Source of the DNA: Lunularia cruciata
Taxonomy: Eukaryota > Streptophyta > Marchantiopsida > Lunulariales > Lunulariaceae
Assembly: GCA_948567375.1 (NCBI GenBank)
Contig: OX419762.1
Coordinates: 55,260,841-55,324,840, forward strand
DNA length: 64,000 nt
Direction of reading: 5' to 3'
Below are positions 13,501 through 26,600 of this stretch, in pieces. The notes beneath the pieces are model-generated. The model searched no databases and was not told where the DNA came from. It worked only from the letters and a program-made list of their open reading frames with translations. Both the position numbers and the translations under genes were made by a program. Each line of letters begins with the position of its first letter. The first letter of the stretch is position 1.

Positions 13501-16500
13501 CCCACAGTCAAAAGTTCAGACTTTCTAAAGGTCTCAAATTGCATTTGGAGTTGATGAGGAGATGTGATACTGAAGTTAATAAATTTTTGATACTTGCAGG
13601 GGAAGCACTCCAGGATGAAAGAGTTCATGGAGGATCTTTCGTCGGAACAGATGGCGTGCAAATTGCACCTAAGCACACTCCTGTAAGTCTCCTAGACAGA
13701 GGTGTATGCAACTCTGGATAGCCTGAGGTTTGTTTCAACATCTATCGCATTGATATTCCGCCCATGTTTACTTCGCAGGTTTTTCCTCTAAAAACTGAGA
13801 TCATGTAGTTTCATATGTGAAAATGTCTCACGCAGTAGGGTTTGGTGGATGGCTCACTCGAGAAACATCCATCTGGAAAACTAACACCCAACCGCTTGTA
13901 TCAAAGGGTTTGGTTGTCAAGCTTACCAAGTATTCAATGCGATACAGTTTCAAATGTCAAGTGCATTGCAATAAAGAGATTTGTTTTGTATTTTCTTGTC
14001 ACATTGAAGTAGAAGAATGATTGGTCTCAGAACTCTGGAATGCGGCTTTATGGTGGCGCGCAATATCACCGAGCAATGGCAGAGTTCAGGTTTGTGGTCG
14101 GTGGGGTGAAATGTCCTGCTATCAGTAGAGAAGAGATCGTAAATGCCTGCGGAGTAGAGGACACCCATGATGGAACAAACTATTTCAGGTGATCTTTCTT
14201 TGTCCTTTTCGCTCGTCTTTCTTTTACATCTTAAGAGGTTGAGACCAAATCTTCTCATTCTTAGTTTGATGTTCCCACCTTTATGTCTTGACAGGAACAA
14301 TTAAAGATGTTATTTCTTCAGATACACCGTTGAATGTCAACTAGGTAATATGCATTGTGGACTTCTCTGGTTTGATTAAGTTGTACTTGATGTCACAGAA
14401 CGGCCTGTGTAATAGCAGTTTCAAAGGCGAGAGATGTATTTGAGCCTTTCCTGCACCAAGTACGTATACCATTCTGCTTGAGAATCATTCAGTATATAAG
14501 ATCTTGGTCACGCTTTAACCCAAATAATGGCAGTGGAATCTAGTGGAATCTATTTATAGAGCAAAAGAGGATACAAAGAAGTTTTAGTTTCTTTGTTAGG
14601 TGACACTGGGTTAAGAGAATTTGTGGTCAGTTTTGATCAGTTTACATTAGCACCCTCTTCTATGACGTTCTATATTTGACCGGGTGGTTTCATTTGTACT
14701 TCTGGTGCTCCATCTAGTGTTGATGGTGCATATTCCACACACGTTTGAGGGTTTTGCACATTCTGCACATAAATGGAATTATGGGAAACAAGTCTTTTGT
14801 GCTACCCGGTAAGATGCTTCACTCTGCACGAAATATATGCGGCCTTCTAGGCTTCAAAAAGCGGATATCACGGATTCAAGTGCTGCATCTGCTCTCTTTG
14901 CAGTTGGGATTTCGACTTTCTCACATTCTTCGGCGGCTACTCCCAATCGCACTCTTCCTTCTCCAGGTATAGATGGTCGCTCACAGTTACCACAGATCAA
15001 TTTGCAGATCTTCAATCAAATCCATCAGCTCACACTTTATCGTTGTTCGACCAATCTGTCACATTCGCATTGAAGTTCACCTTCTGTTTCCATCTGGCAG
15101 AAAGATGGAGAATATTTGAGTGGACACGATATGTTTATGAAGCGAGTTGCGACAGCTTTTCACATGTTTGTGGAATCAACAGAAAGGAACTGTCGTGAAA
15201 AGTACGTGATGTGGTTTCGCTAGTTTAGCGGGCAACTTGCGTTATCAAGTAAGCGCTTGAAATTTGTAAGTCATGGAATGGAAATTCAGTGCTCTTCTTA
15301 TAAGTACTGATTAAATCTGGATGAAAGCAGATGCATGGAGGATTTAATTAGTACCACACGCTATGTTACATGGTCCCTACACAACAAGGTGAAATTCTGA
15401 TTCTCTCTAATAGCCTAGTATGTCTGTGTGAGGGTATGCATTATACAGTCGAGATCCAGAAGTGCTACATATGCTCATATGCTCCAACTAGTTATTAACT
15501 TTAAGGCCAGTTAGATGCATGGTACTCTTTGATTGTTATGGAACAAACTACTTCATAGGAATGCGATATATGTAGATATTTGTAGATGTTAGATACCTAC
15601 ACAAAAGGTTGTGGTGAGACAACTCGGACATCGCTTGTATTGCCATGATTGGTCATTCTGTACTTTCTAGCTAGTGGGTCCTTGGGTTTTCTTTTAATTC
15701 CTTGCAACTAGTCTGACAACGAGTCAACGCTATGTTTCAGCATCGTTCAGCGCTGCGATCTTTCCTTGACAATCTTGCAACAAGTGAGCAGACATTTGCC
15801 GGGGTAACAACACTTCTAGACAGCACTGCCACCGTTGTTGGCAACAGTAACAAGCAGGACAACAATAAAGTGCGCCAGCAATCTATAGAGAACGGAAAAG
15901 TTCCAGGCAATTCGGAAGGAACGGGGGTTGGTCAGACCGCACAGGCACGTCTTGTTGATCTTCTAGAGAGCACTCTTTGGAATCGAAGGCTTGCACCTAC
16001 ATCTGAAGAGATTGTGAACGCCCTTGTCCAACAGTTGTTTGAGGGAATTCGAGATCACTTTGTTGCTGCTGCTGAGCTAAAAGTGAGTTGACCGAAGTGA
16101 AATGCAATTTGAGGTGGTGAACATTTCTTGATAATCAAGCACATGCACGTTTCAGTTCATGAACATTCTTCGGCATTCCGTCCTCTGGAAAGCCTTCCAA
16201 CACTTCTCCCGTGCTTTTCATCATGTACTCCGTACTTGCTTGTGTTCACTTTGGCCTCTACGGTCTCCGCAGGTGTGTCCCCTTGGCTAACGTTGATATT
16301 CTTCTACGTCTCGCAGTTCAACTGCTTCTTCTTGATGCCCGTGGTGGATAAGTTCCCGGCACTACTAAGAGAGGATTTAGAATCTGCTTTCGTTGAGGAT
16401 ATTGATAACGTCTTCAACGTCGGACATGCACGTCGCAGTCTAGAACAGCGTCGCCGTGATCTTGAGCTTGAACTCAAAAGGGTAAGTTGTCTGCTATGGT

Positions 16501-16791
16501 AATTCTGCACTGCTTTTCGTATCTAGCATTTGCTTCCTGGCCTGGGTATGTTTGACACCATCAAAGGACTTATGAACCGTATATTGAGTAATATTCATGC
16601 GGTGCCTTGGGCATTTGCGTCCATGTTGTTCGTTAACTGGTGGGGAGTGTTCATTTTTTTTGCAGGTTGAAAGGCTGCAAGAGAAATTCACAGCTATCCA
16701 CCACCATTTGAGTTCCTCTCAACCACAACCTGCACCTCAGAAAGACCTATCTGAAGCTTTGGCAAGTCTTAATGTACAAGAAGAGTTATAG
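10519..16791 (+). CDS. DRP5B: Chloroplast-division dynamin-related protein DRP5B/ARC5
   Basis: Large dynamin-type GTPase acting in a cytosolic ring at the chloroplast division site (and, in family members, peroxisomes). Exons: 10519-11355, 11576-11740, 11906-12028, 12185-12406, 12552-12685, 12842-12934, 13087-13150, 13345-13393, 13600-13682, 14031-14188, 14399-14459, 14904-14966, 15101-15201, 15331-15388, 15741-16082, 16317-16481, 16666-16791; one frame of 947 aa. GTPase motifs: GHQTDGKS at about 213-220, the T/RRP switch region at 238-243, DTPG at 317-320 and TKLD at 388-391. Downstream blocks such as KLKERGR, GTVVAPPEKFG, VHGGSFVGTDG, LYGGAQYHRAMAEF and STLWNRRLAP match ARC5 throughout. The start is supported by an in-frame TGA nine bases upstream of the ATG. 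A roughly 190-residue Ser/Pro/Tyr-rich extension precedes the GTPase domain and makes the protein clearly longer than Arabidopsis ARC5. Confidence 0.96.
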
Positions 16792-18423
16792 TCAATGGTT
16801 CTCGGGTTCAAGACCCAACACCAGCTGTCTGCATCTTGGAGCTTTTCGGAAGTGATTGGCGATTCTGCAGCATCGAGAATTACCCGCTCCTGGGGTGAAG
16901 GTGAAGACAAATCGGCATCTTAGCTGGTCCGATGAAGGACATGTAAATTAGTCGCAAAATGTTCAACGTTTTCGTACCTTTGGTATTTAATTTTCTGTTA
17001 CAAATTATAGCAGTTAAAGGGATGCTCCTCTCACTGGCGTCTCGCCAAATCTTCCTCATCAATATTTAATCTTCTCTGTAACACTATTTCCACCTTCCCG
17101 CAGGGATAGTGCTTTCATGTCTATCACGATCACCTTCTCTGTGATTCGGAGATTTACCAGAATTTTTTGAGAGTAAAATCCGCTCATTTGCTCTTTGTAT
17201 GAAGCATTGCCCATTTTCCTGTATATAGCACACTTTCCACCACCATCGATGTGAGAAGGATGATTCCCTATAATGCTCGTCAATGTTGGGTACAAGACTA
17301 ATGAAGACTAAATTTTTGATTATCCGGCGTAGGACCTCTTTCGGAACGCTCATGAACACTCGTTTATGCACATCATTCACCTTCCGGATAAGAAGATGTA
17401 TCAACAAACGTGCCATGTACACCTTGAGTTACGATACATATTTTTCAGACTCTAACTTCGGAGTCTGACAGAAATCTGGTAGGACTGGGTATACAAAATG
17501 AAATAGAGGACGTCAGAAGGGAGTCTAGACATGATCTATCTCGAACTCTGTTCTCAATTTATTTCCTGTTCCTCATTGTTCTCTTCTCCTATGTCATGAC
17601 ACAAATCTTGGTTACTTCTTTACTACATGACTGTTATTTTTAAGGCGTCCTACATCCCGTTAGACCTTAACCGCTTAACTCAGTCTGGGTCGTATACTTA
17701 TGGTATCTGGATCATTAGAGAATTTGCGAATGTACTTCTATTGTCAAATGTCTGCACGAGTTGCCAAGCTAAGCAAGCATCGACTGTTGCGACACTGTAC
17801 TGTGATCAGTTCAGCGTTTTTGAACGTGACAGATCTCCTATTGTCGAGTTTTGCCGTATTATCATACCAGATTCGTACGGTTGATCCTACGGTAAGATCA
17901 TGACTGACAGGCGATCATGTGGAAATTTCCTCTTTCCCTGTCTTTCAGCGACTTCCTAGACTGTAGCTTGGCAAGTGCAGTGTCACTCAAAGCATCCTAA
18001 CACCGATGCCGGACATGTGCGTATTTCCTCACTCCTGTGTTGCGGAATGTTTCAGGTTAGGTTGTTGAAGATCGCCGAACACGGAATTATCATAAAGCAT
18101 CTTCAAAGTTGTTTTCCGTGCATCAATTCCTGACATATCTCATAACCTCACTTAAACCGCTACTTGGTACCTCCTTCTATCTACCTTGTTTGCTGTGGAT
18201 GCTTTAATTCATTAACAAGCAATGGGAACTTTTATCAGAACGTACTGATCTCATCTAGAAGTTTGTAAGCGTCACCTTCCGGCACACTCCATAAATGTAA
18301 ATTTTTCACGAGACTACTCAGTGTTATAAACATTTATATGGATTCAGTACATATTATCCTAATAGGCTAATTGAAACCGTCAATGGTTTCCTTGAATCAA
18401 CCTAACTATCTCCTCTTTAGGAG

Positions 18424-18547
18424 AATGAAGGCCACCGCGAGGAAAAAAACGAAGGATGGTAAGACCCATCAAGCCGTACAAGGAAAAGGTAAAATGGTGC
18501 TAAACTCCACTAGGGTCTATATGAGAAATTTACTCTACCGCACCTAA
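18424..18547 (+). repeat. Dispersed repeat copy B with 40-aa mini-ORF
   Basis: An ATG at 18425 opens a 40-codon frame containing KKTKDGKTHQAVQGKGKMVL, ending with TAA at 18545-18547. The segment aligns closely with copy C (54178-54285, minus) in both DNA and peptide, including AAGACCCATCAAG and GGTAAAATGGT. No parent family was recognised. Confidence 0.7.
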
Positions 18548-18682
18548 GACTATTTCCTTTCACCCTTAACCCTTTTCCTAACCCCATAATCCTAAACTCT
18601 AGACCCTTTGACCATTCGCCATCCATACTCCACATGCTGGTGAAGCCAGAAAAATGATTTCAATAATGATGCTTTTGGATTA

Positions 18683-18704
18683 TAGAGACCGTTTGAGGTC
18701 TCTA
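18683..18704. repeat. Small perfect inverted repeat
   Basis: TAGAGACC and GGTCTCTA form an 8-bp stem around the 6-nt loop GTTTGA in intergenic DNA. No adjacent gene suggests a terminator role, and its meaning is unknown. Confidence 0.5.
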
Positions 18705-19080
18705 TCTTGATTAGGGTCCACAGTAAAATTCATTGTTACTTACATCATGTTAAGGTAAAGGAATTTCCAATTTCCAAGTACATTGTTGAGTATTACATTT
18801 ATTGGTTCTTTTTATTACATAGTGGCTTTTGGAACATTTGCTCATAATCCGACGCTACAGTGCATTTATGCACCAATAGTATCGTTGTCTTCACAAGAAC
18901 AAGACTATTACATCATATTGATTCAACTTTTAGTGCTAAAATATCTGAATTATCAAACTAAACTGAAATTCAATATATAAAAGGACTCTGAAATAAAACG
19001 ATGAAGAAACTGTGGGTTGGTGAATAGCGGAGTATTATCAACCTCACCGGTGAATACACTTGCCTATATAATGTCATTGA

Positions 19081-19170
19081 TTTATGATGTAAATATATTA
19101 GTTTTCCGTTATATAGAATAAATAATTTACGATATAAAGATATTGGTGCTCCGTTCTATAAAAATAAATG
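19081..19170 (+). repeat. Two-copy tandem repeat, about 45 bp
   Basis: 19081-19124 and 19125-19170 are imperfect head-to-tail copies. Both read TTTA(T/C)GAT(G/A)TAAA, then an AT-rich stretch, CCGTT, TATA and AATAAAT. It is AT-rich intergenic DNA. Confidence 0.6.
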
Positions 19171-20169
19171 ATTTATTGATGCGAGTGTCGATGGTTCCCT
19201 TCTTCTGATATTTGCGTAAAGGATCCTCCAATAAATAGCAAAGGCTCTTTGCAAAAAGCTCAATATAAGATTGTAATTCAACTTCAATAAAATTTCAAGT
19301 TGAATTGTATCAATCCAAAACAAAGTCATCACTAAAAAGTCCTCACATCTATATGTTAAAAAACAAAAAAAAACCAAGTTCATATTTTTTTAAGTAAATA
19401 AAATGGCAGTATATTGTATATGGATGTATCGTACAAGGAGCATTTGTACTACGCTTCAGAAAATCTTGAAGTAAAGAAATGTTAGAACTACAAATAAAAT
19501 AAAATAACATAATGTATATACTAGTATGTTCTTAGTGTCGACTTTGTTTGAATTTATAAAACTTATTAAAATCATGGGAAAATAATCAATAAGAACATTA
19601 AAAGAGAAACCGGACAATAATATCATATCTTCACATATCCTACTTCATGGCCACCAGAATTAGTTATGACATAAATTTCGAACTTACTTTTTTTTTAAAT
19701 TCGAACTTCCTTACAAGTAGGGGAACCACCTGGAAGGCTAAAGGGCAATTTGCCAAGTTCAGCTTTATTACTTTGGCAGCGACGTATCATATCGTTGTAG
19801 AGAAAATAACCTTGTTTGATATTTTGGAAAAAACACTTTTATTTGCTAGTAGGAACGATCAAGCTAGAGGCTTTTGTTGCATTAGGCATATGTTGTGGGT
19901 ATTGCAAATTCCTACAGTATATGCCGTAGGAATTCTATTGGTATGATTTGTAAGTTAGGAATAAATTGGAAACACTACCAATCAGGTCGAGTTGCTAGAA
20001 TCATCTCAACTTTATTTATTTATATGTGTAGGTCCAAATTCCGCTTTAAGCGGAATATCTTCTGCATGTGCTTGTGATGGTTATAATTTTTTAACTGCAC
20101 GAATATAAATTATATTAGAGATATATTAGCGTAAATTTGAGTGAGTTTCAATCAATAGGTTTCCTAGAG

Positions 20170-20430
20170 TTCCCATCAGTTTATTACCAGTGGGTTAGAG
20201 CCTAACCCAACAACCTAGCCAAAGTTAGGTTTGAACTGGGAGGACCGGTACAAGTGTCAAGTTTAGGATAGACACAGCTGACGAATGAATCTCCCATGTG
20301 TGCTCCAACTGTAAAGCGTGTAAAGGTAGGGTTCGAACCTAACCTGGCTCCAAGATTAGGTTTGAACTGAGGGAGTGGGTGCCGAGTAGTCAGTAGAGGA
20401 GAATGTACCTCCTCCAATGAGAGCTCCTGT
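20170..20430 (+). repeat. Segment with repeated tRNA B-box-like motifs
   Basis: Three related motifs occur within 140 bp: TTAGGTTTGAACTGGG near 20225, TAGGGTTCGAACCTAA near 20328 and TTAGGTTTGAACTGAGG near 20357. All resemble the GGTTCRANNCC internal promoter of tRNA genes and tRNA-derived SINEs. No complete cloverleaf could be drawn, so this is at most a degenerate SINE-like repeat. Confidence 0.35.
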
Positions 20431-22800
20431 CTTAATTCTCGTGTTATCAGTTCAGTTACCTAGGAGGTTTATCTTAAGTATTCAATTCCATTGATAATAA
20501 AGGTTGATACTCTTGAATATGTAGTCACAAAGGCTCGAAAACTCATATTCTTATTCTCTTTAATTATTTAAAGCGGAAACTTTTCTCTTCACTTTTTCTT
20601 CGTAATTCATATTCCCAGGGAGACCTTGTAAATAAGTATAAGTGAAATTGATGGCATTTTCCTTCGGGGTATTCTATTTGGCCTTCGGGTCTTTTGAATT
20701 CTCCTGCTGTTTGGTCGTCCTGCTGTTTGGTCATTATGGGTTGGGATGAATAATAATCGTTGTGATTTGAGTGACATTGGCAAATGTTAAGGTGCTTCTC
20801 GAATAGAATATTAAATTAATCAAAGGCATATTATCAGGAAAGGATTCTATCGTAATGAAAGAATCCAAAGAGTGCGTATCTATGACTAAAGGAAACTACT
20901 CTTGTATTGGAAAACTAAGAAACTTGTCGCATTATCAGTGTAGTGGTTAAACGAAACCTCGATATCCTAAACCCTAAACCGAAAGATACTCTATGTTTAG
21001 GTTCATTTCTAAATATGGAGCTCGGATTAATATAACCTATTATATTACAACAAGTGTTGGTGATTACTCACATCGACGTCAATATTTTGTGAAATACTTT
21101 ATTGTAGGAGTCGTTGGTTGCTAGACGTTCCAGGAAGTAGTAGTAGGGATTATTTTAGGTAAACCCTATAGTGACCAAGATTTTTAAAAATGAGTGGTAA
21201 ATACAAATCAGCTTAATCAAACTCAATATAATAAATGGAGCTTATTGTAAAGATCTCCGGTGATGGTTGTTTACCAAATATATTTTCCCAAGTGCATATT
21301 CTCCAAAGTTTTGATATCAACATCAACTCCGTTAAAACCCTAAACCCAACAACAATAATAACAGAGTCCGAGTTATGCTAGTCCAAGAATGGAAAAGAGG
21401 AATATGCTTATGTAGATATAATTAATTTATCCACGTACGTAATTTATAATCAATTACTATCAGAACATCTCGGGAAGCAGTGGCAAAATATGTTATCTAT
21501 ATATAAGCTTCCATGATTTGTAATTATTATACTTCAGCTTGTAAATCAGTGAATAAAAGAATAGCATAAAAGGAACAAAGAGGATGTATGTTCAAAAACC
21601 GAAGGAAATAATGTTCCAGAGATAATGTTTAATTATTCGAGTTGTGTATAGGTGAAGCGCACGCATCATAAATAACTTTAGTTAGGACAATTAAAAACAA
21701 AGACAAATCTCTATATATGCTAAATAATATTATATATTCTTTACTTTTGTTTTTTTTCAATACGAGTAAGCGTTTTGTTGGTAGGAATTTAACTCGAACT
21801 AGTTTTCTTCCATTCTTACACCTTTTGTAGTAGTAGCCATTCGGACGAGAAAGATATTGTAGTTGTAAAATCTCTGAAAGGCTGAACAAGGAGACAGAAG
21901 TATTGTATATATAGGCACATTTGGAGCTGATAATAATCGACTGCTCCCCAGATATATGACATGATGGAAGATCTATTCTCCTAGACTTGTAAAAGCCATT
22001 ATAAGCACACAAAATAAAGGAAAAATGAAAAGGGAAAAGCTAGATAAGACTTTTATTACATACAATTTGTATTTTGCTTACGGCTTACGGTTTTTCATTA
22101 AAACACTTATGGAAGTGATAGTGTGGAGAAAAGACGTCCCGAATGACTTAAATATGATGAGTTAAAAGAAACTTGAAGTTTCAATGTATTATGATGAAGG
22201 ATGAGGTCATAATGTGTAGAAGTGATTTTATATTGTTTATGAATGTACAGTAGTTGGAAAAAGATATCAAAAAGTCTAGAGCTTTCCACTCTATTCCATA
22301 GAGCAGGTCATCTTGTGATAGTTGTCATAAATCAGCGGGAGAAGTAAATAAGTACATCTAAAATCAACGGAATAAAACTTAATAAATAAATATATTCAGT
22401 GGTAAAAGGACAAGAGAAACACGGAGGAAACAAGCACAATGCCCCGTAGTGGTAAAGATAAACTTTTTCTTCTGAATAGTGAGATGCCAGGGTACTTACC
22501 AACAAGGCCACAGTATCGAGAAACGTGATGAAGACAAGGGTTGTACAAAAAGTGACCGGATATCGTAAGGCTGCAGCGGGAGTTGACTGGAATGGAGGCC
22601 GATCGCGGCCGTTTGCACGGCCAGTATGCCGGCTACAGAAAAGTAGGGGGCCGAGCAAGGAAGGAAACAAACAAACAAACAAAAAGAATTCCGGGAAACA
22701 GAGGATAGAGTCTGGACGGAGACAGGAGGTCGTTCTGGGGGAAGGGAACAAAACCCTTCCTGTGTTCCCTGGGCCCTGCTGGGGACTCTCTGCCCTGGCT

Positions 22801-23636
22801 TTTGCTGGCTGGCTGGAGGGAGGGATGGAGGGAGGGAAGGAAGGAAGGGAAGGGAAGGGAAGAGAGGAGAGGAGATGTGAGAGAGGATTCAGATCTTTCT
22901 TTTTTGTTTTGGTTTGGGAGAGGGTCAGGGTGCGAGCGATGGCCGCAGCAGCAGCAGAAGAAGAAGATTTGCAGCAGCAGCAGCAGAGGAGGCAGTTGAA
23001 TCGCGGTGTAATCGTTCGTTAATTCTGGGCTCCGTCGTCTTCTTCTTCTTCTTCTGTTCTTCTGATGTCTGTAGATTAGGAGTACCTACCAAATTAGAAT
23101 AGGAAGAAGTTATACTACAAAACGAGAGAGAGAGAGAAGGAAGGGCAGCGGCATCGATGGATTGATGGTAGCAAGAGAGGAGAGGATAGGAGAGGGGAAG
23201 GGACGGGAAGGTCTGTGAGGAGGAGCAGTTTTTTTCCTGTTCCGTCGTTGGAGACTGAACGAGCAGGAGAAGGAGCTGCGAGCAAAAGGAGGAGGTTGAA
23301 TGGATTGGATGGTCGAAGAACGGGAAGGTGAGGACAGTCAGGAGCTGGGATCGGATGTGATATAGGAACAGGGACGCAAGGGCTGAACTGGAAGGAGGAA
23401 ATATTGGTTAAAGCATCGAAGATTGTATTGTCTCAGGGCCATAGAGAGTGAGAGTTGTAGGTGAGGTAAGAGCGAGAGAGAGAGAGTGTAGTGAGTGCTT
23501 GGTGAGAAGAAGAGAAGGAGAGAGGAGAGGGATGAGAGTTTATGATCGGTAGGAGGAAGAGAAGAAGTGAGAGAGGGAAGGGAGAGGGAGGGCGAGGAGA
23601 GAGGAGAGGTAGGCGCGGGCGAATGCGACTTCCCTC
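22801..23636 (+). promoter_or_regulatory. Purine-rich 5' leader of URT1
   Basis: About 800 bp dominated by GGA/GAGA tracts and GCA/GAA triplet runs, ending at the URT1 start codon. An in-frame TAG at 23610-23612 closes the frame upstream of the start. It contains several upstream ATGs, of which the one at 22939 has the best context. I read it as transcribed leader plus proximal promoter; the transcription start is not visible. Confidence 0.5.
22939..23022 (+). CDS. Upstream ORF (27 aa) in the URT1 leader
   Basis: An ATG in a strong context (GCGATGG) opens 27 codons encoding an Ala run, a Glu/Asp run and a Gln run, then a basic tail RRQLNR, before TAA. The reading frame is mostly GCA, GAA and CAG triplet repeats. 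It would sit about 700 nt ahead of the main start if the leader is transcribed unspliced. It could limit translation of URT1. It is not in frame with the main ORF, so it is not an N-terminal extension. Confidence 0.4.
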   Translation: MAAAAAEEEDLQQQQQRRQLNRGVIVR

Positions 23637-26600
23637 ATGAGCCCCTCGCCTCCCTTCCCCTCGCCTGTGCCCCCTTCGCATTTGTTGTCGTCGTCTCCTC
23701 ATCCAGGAATCATCGGGGAGCATCGGTCAGTTCAGCAGCACAATCACCTGAGTAGCCTGGAGCAGCAGCAGGAGCCTCCAAATGGAGAGTACCTGTTGCA
23801 TCTCCTGCAATCCGGGAATCACCAAGTGCAGCAACAGCACAATGTTGTGGGGAATGCGGAACGCGGGGGCTATGAACCACAACCTCATTACAACTACTCG
23901 CTGCCTGGAATTGTACCCGGGAATGATATCCCCATGGCTGCCTGGGATCCAGCTGTTGCAGCGCTCGGTCCTAGCCATTCTTACAATGGACTGGGATCAG
24001 CAGGTGGTGAAAGAGACATATTTCCCAGGCTATATCCCTCTCAGTATAATGCGTCGCTGGCCGCCGGATGGCCAAATCAACAACAGCATCCTGGCGCTGT
24101 AGCCCCGAGTCCTGTTTCCTCTTCTACTTCTTCTACATCTTCCTTGTCCCCTCATGTAGATCTTCGCCTCCTACAGGGTCGCACTCTGGTAGCCTCACCG
24201 GGAGTTGGACCTCTCCCATCATCTCCTTATGGAGGGCATGTGGAGATGTTGCCTAGGAGGTCTATTACCCCACCCGAATGGCAGCAGCAGCAGCAGCAGA
24301 GTTCGAACTCCGTTGCATCTCATCAGCTACGGGGCATGCTTACGGAGTGCGACATCTTTTCGAACTCATCCAATATGTCCCCCGGCAATTACAGTAATAG
24401 CAGAGCGAGCAATTCCGCCGAGAGGACTCCGCATCAGCAGTTTTATGGAGATGGAGCGGAGTTGATGAAGCTGCTGCAGATTTCGTCATCGAATCCCAGG
24501 GGAGCAGGTGCAGCAGATCCGCTGAAAGTGGAGAAGCCGCCACAGTTGGGATTAGGCATCGGGGGGAGTTGTAGTACCCCTCAAAAGGTTAGTCCGGCTA
24601 TTGTGCACGGTCCTATCGGCCCTCCTAAACGCCAACCAGAAATCAATAGGTCGTCTCCCGCTGAAGATATCTTAGGTCGATTTTGGCCAGCTCCTGCGGC
24701 ACCTTTATCTAACGGGGTGCAGCAGCATCAACAGGACATTAATAGTAGTATCAATCTGAAGTCTCTAGGATTTCCCCACAAGGAGAATCAGCAGACGAAC
24801 TTTGGCTCGCTAACTTCGGCCAAAGATAACAGAGGCTGGTGGGGGGAGCATTCTGGAGATAACAAGAAGTATGATACATTCGCAGGAGGGGAATCTGTGG
24901 TCCCTCATCCTTCCTTTGGTAGTAGTGATGGAATCGGTGGTCGCTTTGGCTTAGCAAGCAGATTCTATGCTCTGAACAAAGGTAGTGGTTTGACGGACAA
25001 TTTAGAGTATCACGATGGCAGAGGATTACTGGGAGGGTGGAGTGGGGATTTATTCGACGAAGGCGTTGGTATGGCGGGGTCGCAGTTCCGTAAGAGCCAA
25101 AGACCCCGTGAAGAGCTGCAGCTTTACGCCAAATCTATGGATTCAAGTTTAAACTTGAATTCTCCCAATCACCATCATGAGCGAGAGCATGTAGAGAGTC
25201 CGTCTAAAGAATCGGACTTAGACTACTCTCGGGATAATGGTCGAGTTTCGGAGGGGTCCAGGGTTGTTGGTGGCCGTAGAGGGTCCGGCTCTCGTGGAGA
25301 AGCAGGCAGGCGAGGCGGGAGAACTGTAGTAGGGCAGTGGGTAGCTGTGAATGAAAGACAGAGAGAAAGGGATGGGGTGGAGGTACCGAGCGAAAGTGCT
25401 GAAAGTGGTTCTGATAAGGGCAGCAATTCGACGGGTACCTCATGCAAAGAGGAAGCACTCGTCGTCACCAAAGAGGGAACTGGGTCGCAGAAGGCAAGAG
25501 ATGACTTGAAGCGGAGAAGGGGGCAGCAACAGGAATGGCGCATGAAGACCCCCCCTGCACATGCGCAAACTCAAACCCAAACTCAGTGCTCCTCACATTC
25601 TAAAAGTTCAGAGTTCTCTTCCCGTGCTGATTCATCAGATGTGATTAACGGGAACTACCGGGTTTCCTCGCCTCAGAAGATACGCCCCCTAGCCGCGCAG
25701 GTAGATCACCCTGGGTTGCCTTCAAGTGTGCTTCCTGATTCTGCTTCTGTGCCGAGTTCTGCTGTCGAGGATTCCAAGAAGATCTACCACGAGCGCTCCG
25801 GCTTCCATTCTAATGGAGGAAGTGATGGGCACGACGAGGGTCTGGCGAAGGAAGAAGAGGAGGAATTTCGAGAAGTTTTTGCTGGATACTTAGATTTGAT
25901 GGATGAGCCAGACAATCACAAGCCGGGGTATAGTCGCAGTCCTGCTCAGGAGGTGAGAGAGCAATTGATTTGTTGTGATGTTTGTCTTGTCATCGGGCCG
26001 GGCAAGATTAGAAGGTTAGGGGACATGGAAGGTGAGGTGACAACACCAGATTAGATTCTTTTCCCAGTTCAAAGGGCCGGAATGACATGTTTAAGGCGAC
26101 GGAGCTGCCATATCAATCTGGATGGTCCCATGCTAACACTGACGGATGGTTTGTTGAGATAAGTACGTAACATATATACTTGTGGTGATATACTCTATCC
26201 AGTCCTTTGACGCTTCGCTCCTTCTCAGCCTAGAGACCATCCACTCTCTTCCCCTTCGCTCCCAACTCACATTTGTTGTTTTGCTTCATGGTACCTTTAC
26301 ATGTGTTCTGTACAGTCTATCAATTTCAGTTCTCTTGAATGGTTTAGTTTTGACTTGTGGGTCTTCAATTACAGCTCTGTAATTGAAGCTTGTTTATTTC
26401 ACTACATGCTTTACTTAGCGCTGATGTATATCTGTTATCTACTGTTGATCAGGATATAGTGATATTTCGTTTGTGCTTAACCTCGTATTTAATCTGTTAG
26501 ATTCTTAATCTTATTTAGGGTTTCATTGCACATCTCGATTTGCACACATCATGATTACACTTCATATGCACACCATTTACACGTAATGAGCTCTGGATCC

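Larger units (their letters stand above)
16792..22800. other. Intergenic region between DRP5B and URT1
   Basis: Six kb with no supportable gene. It holds a dispersed-repeat copy at 18424, a small inverted repeat at 18683-18704, a 45-bp tandem repeat at 19081-19170, a segment with several tRNA B-box-like motifs at 20170-20430 and two telomere-like AAACCCTAA motifs at 20966-20980 and 21334-21347. The right end presumably holds the URT1 promoter. Confidence 0.5.
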
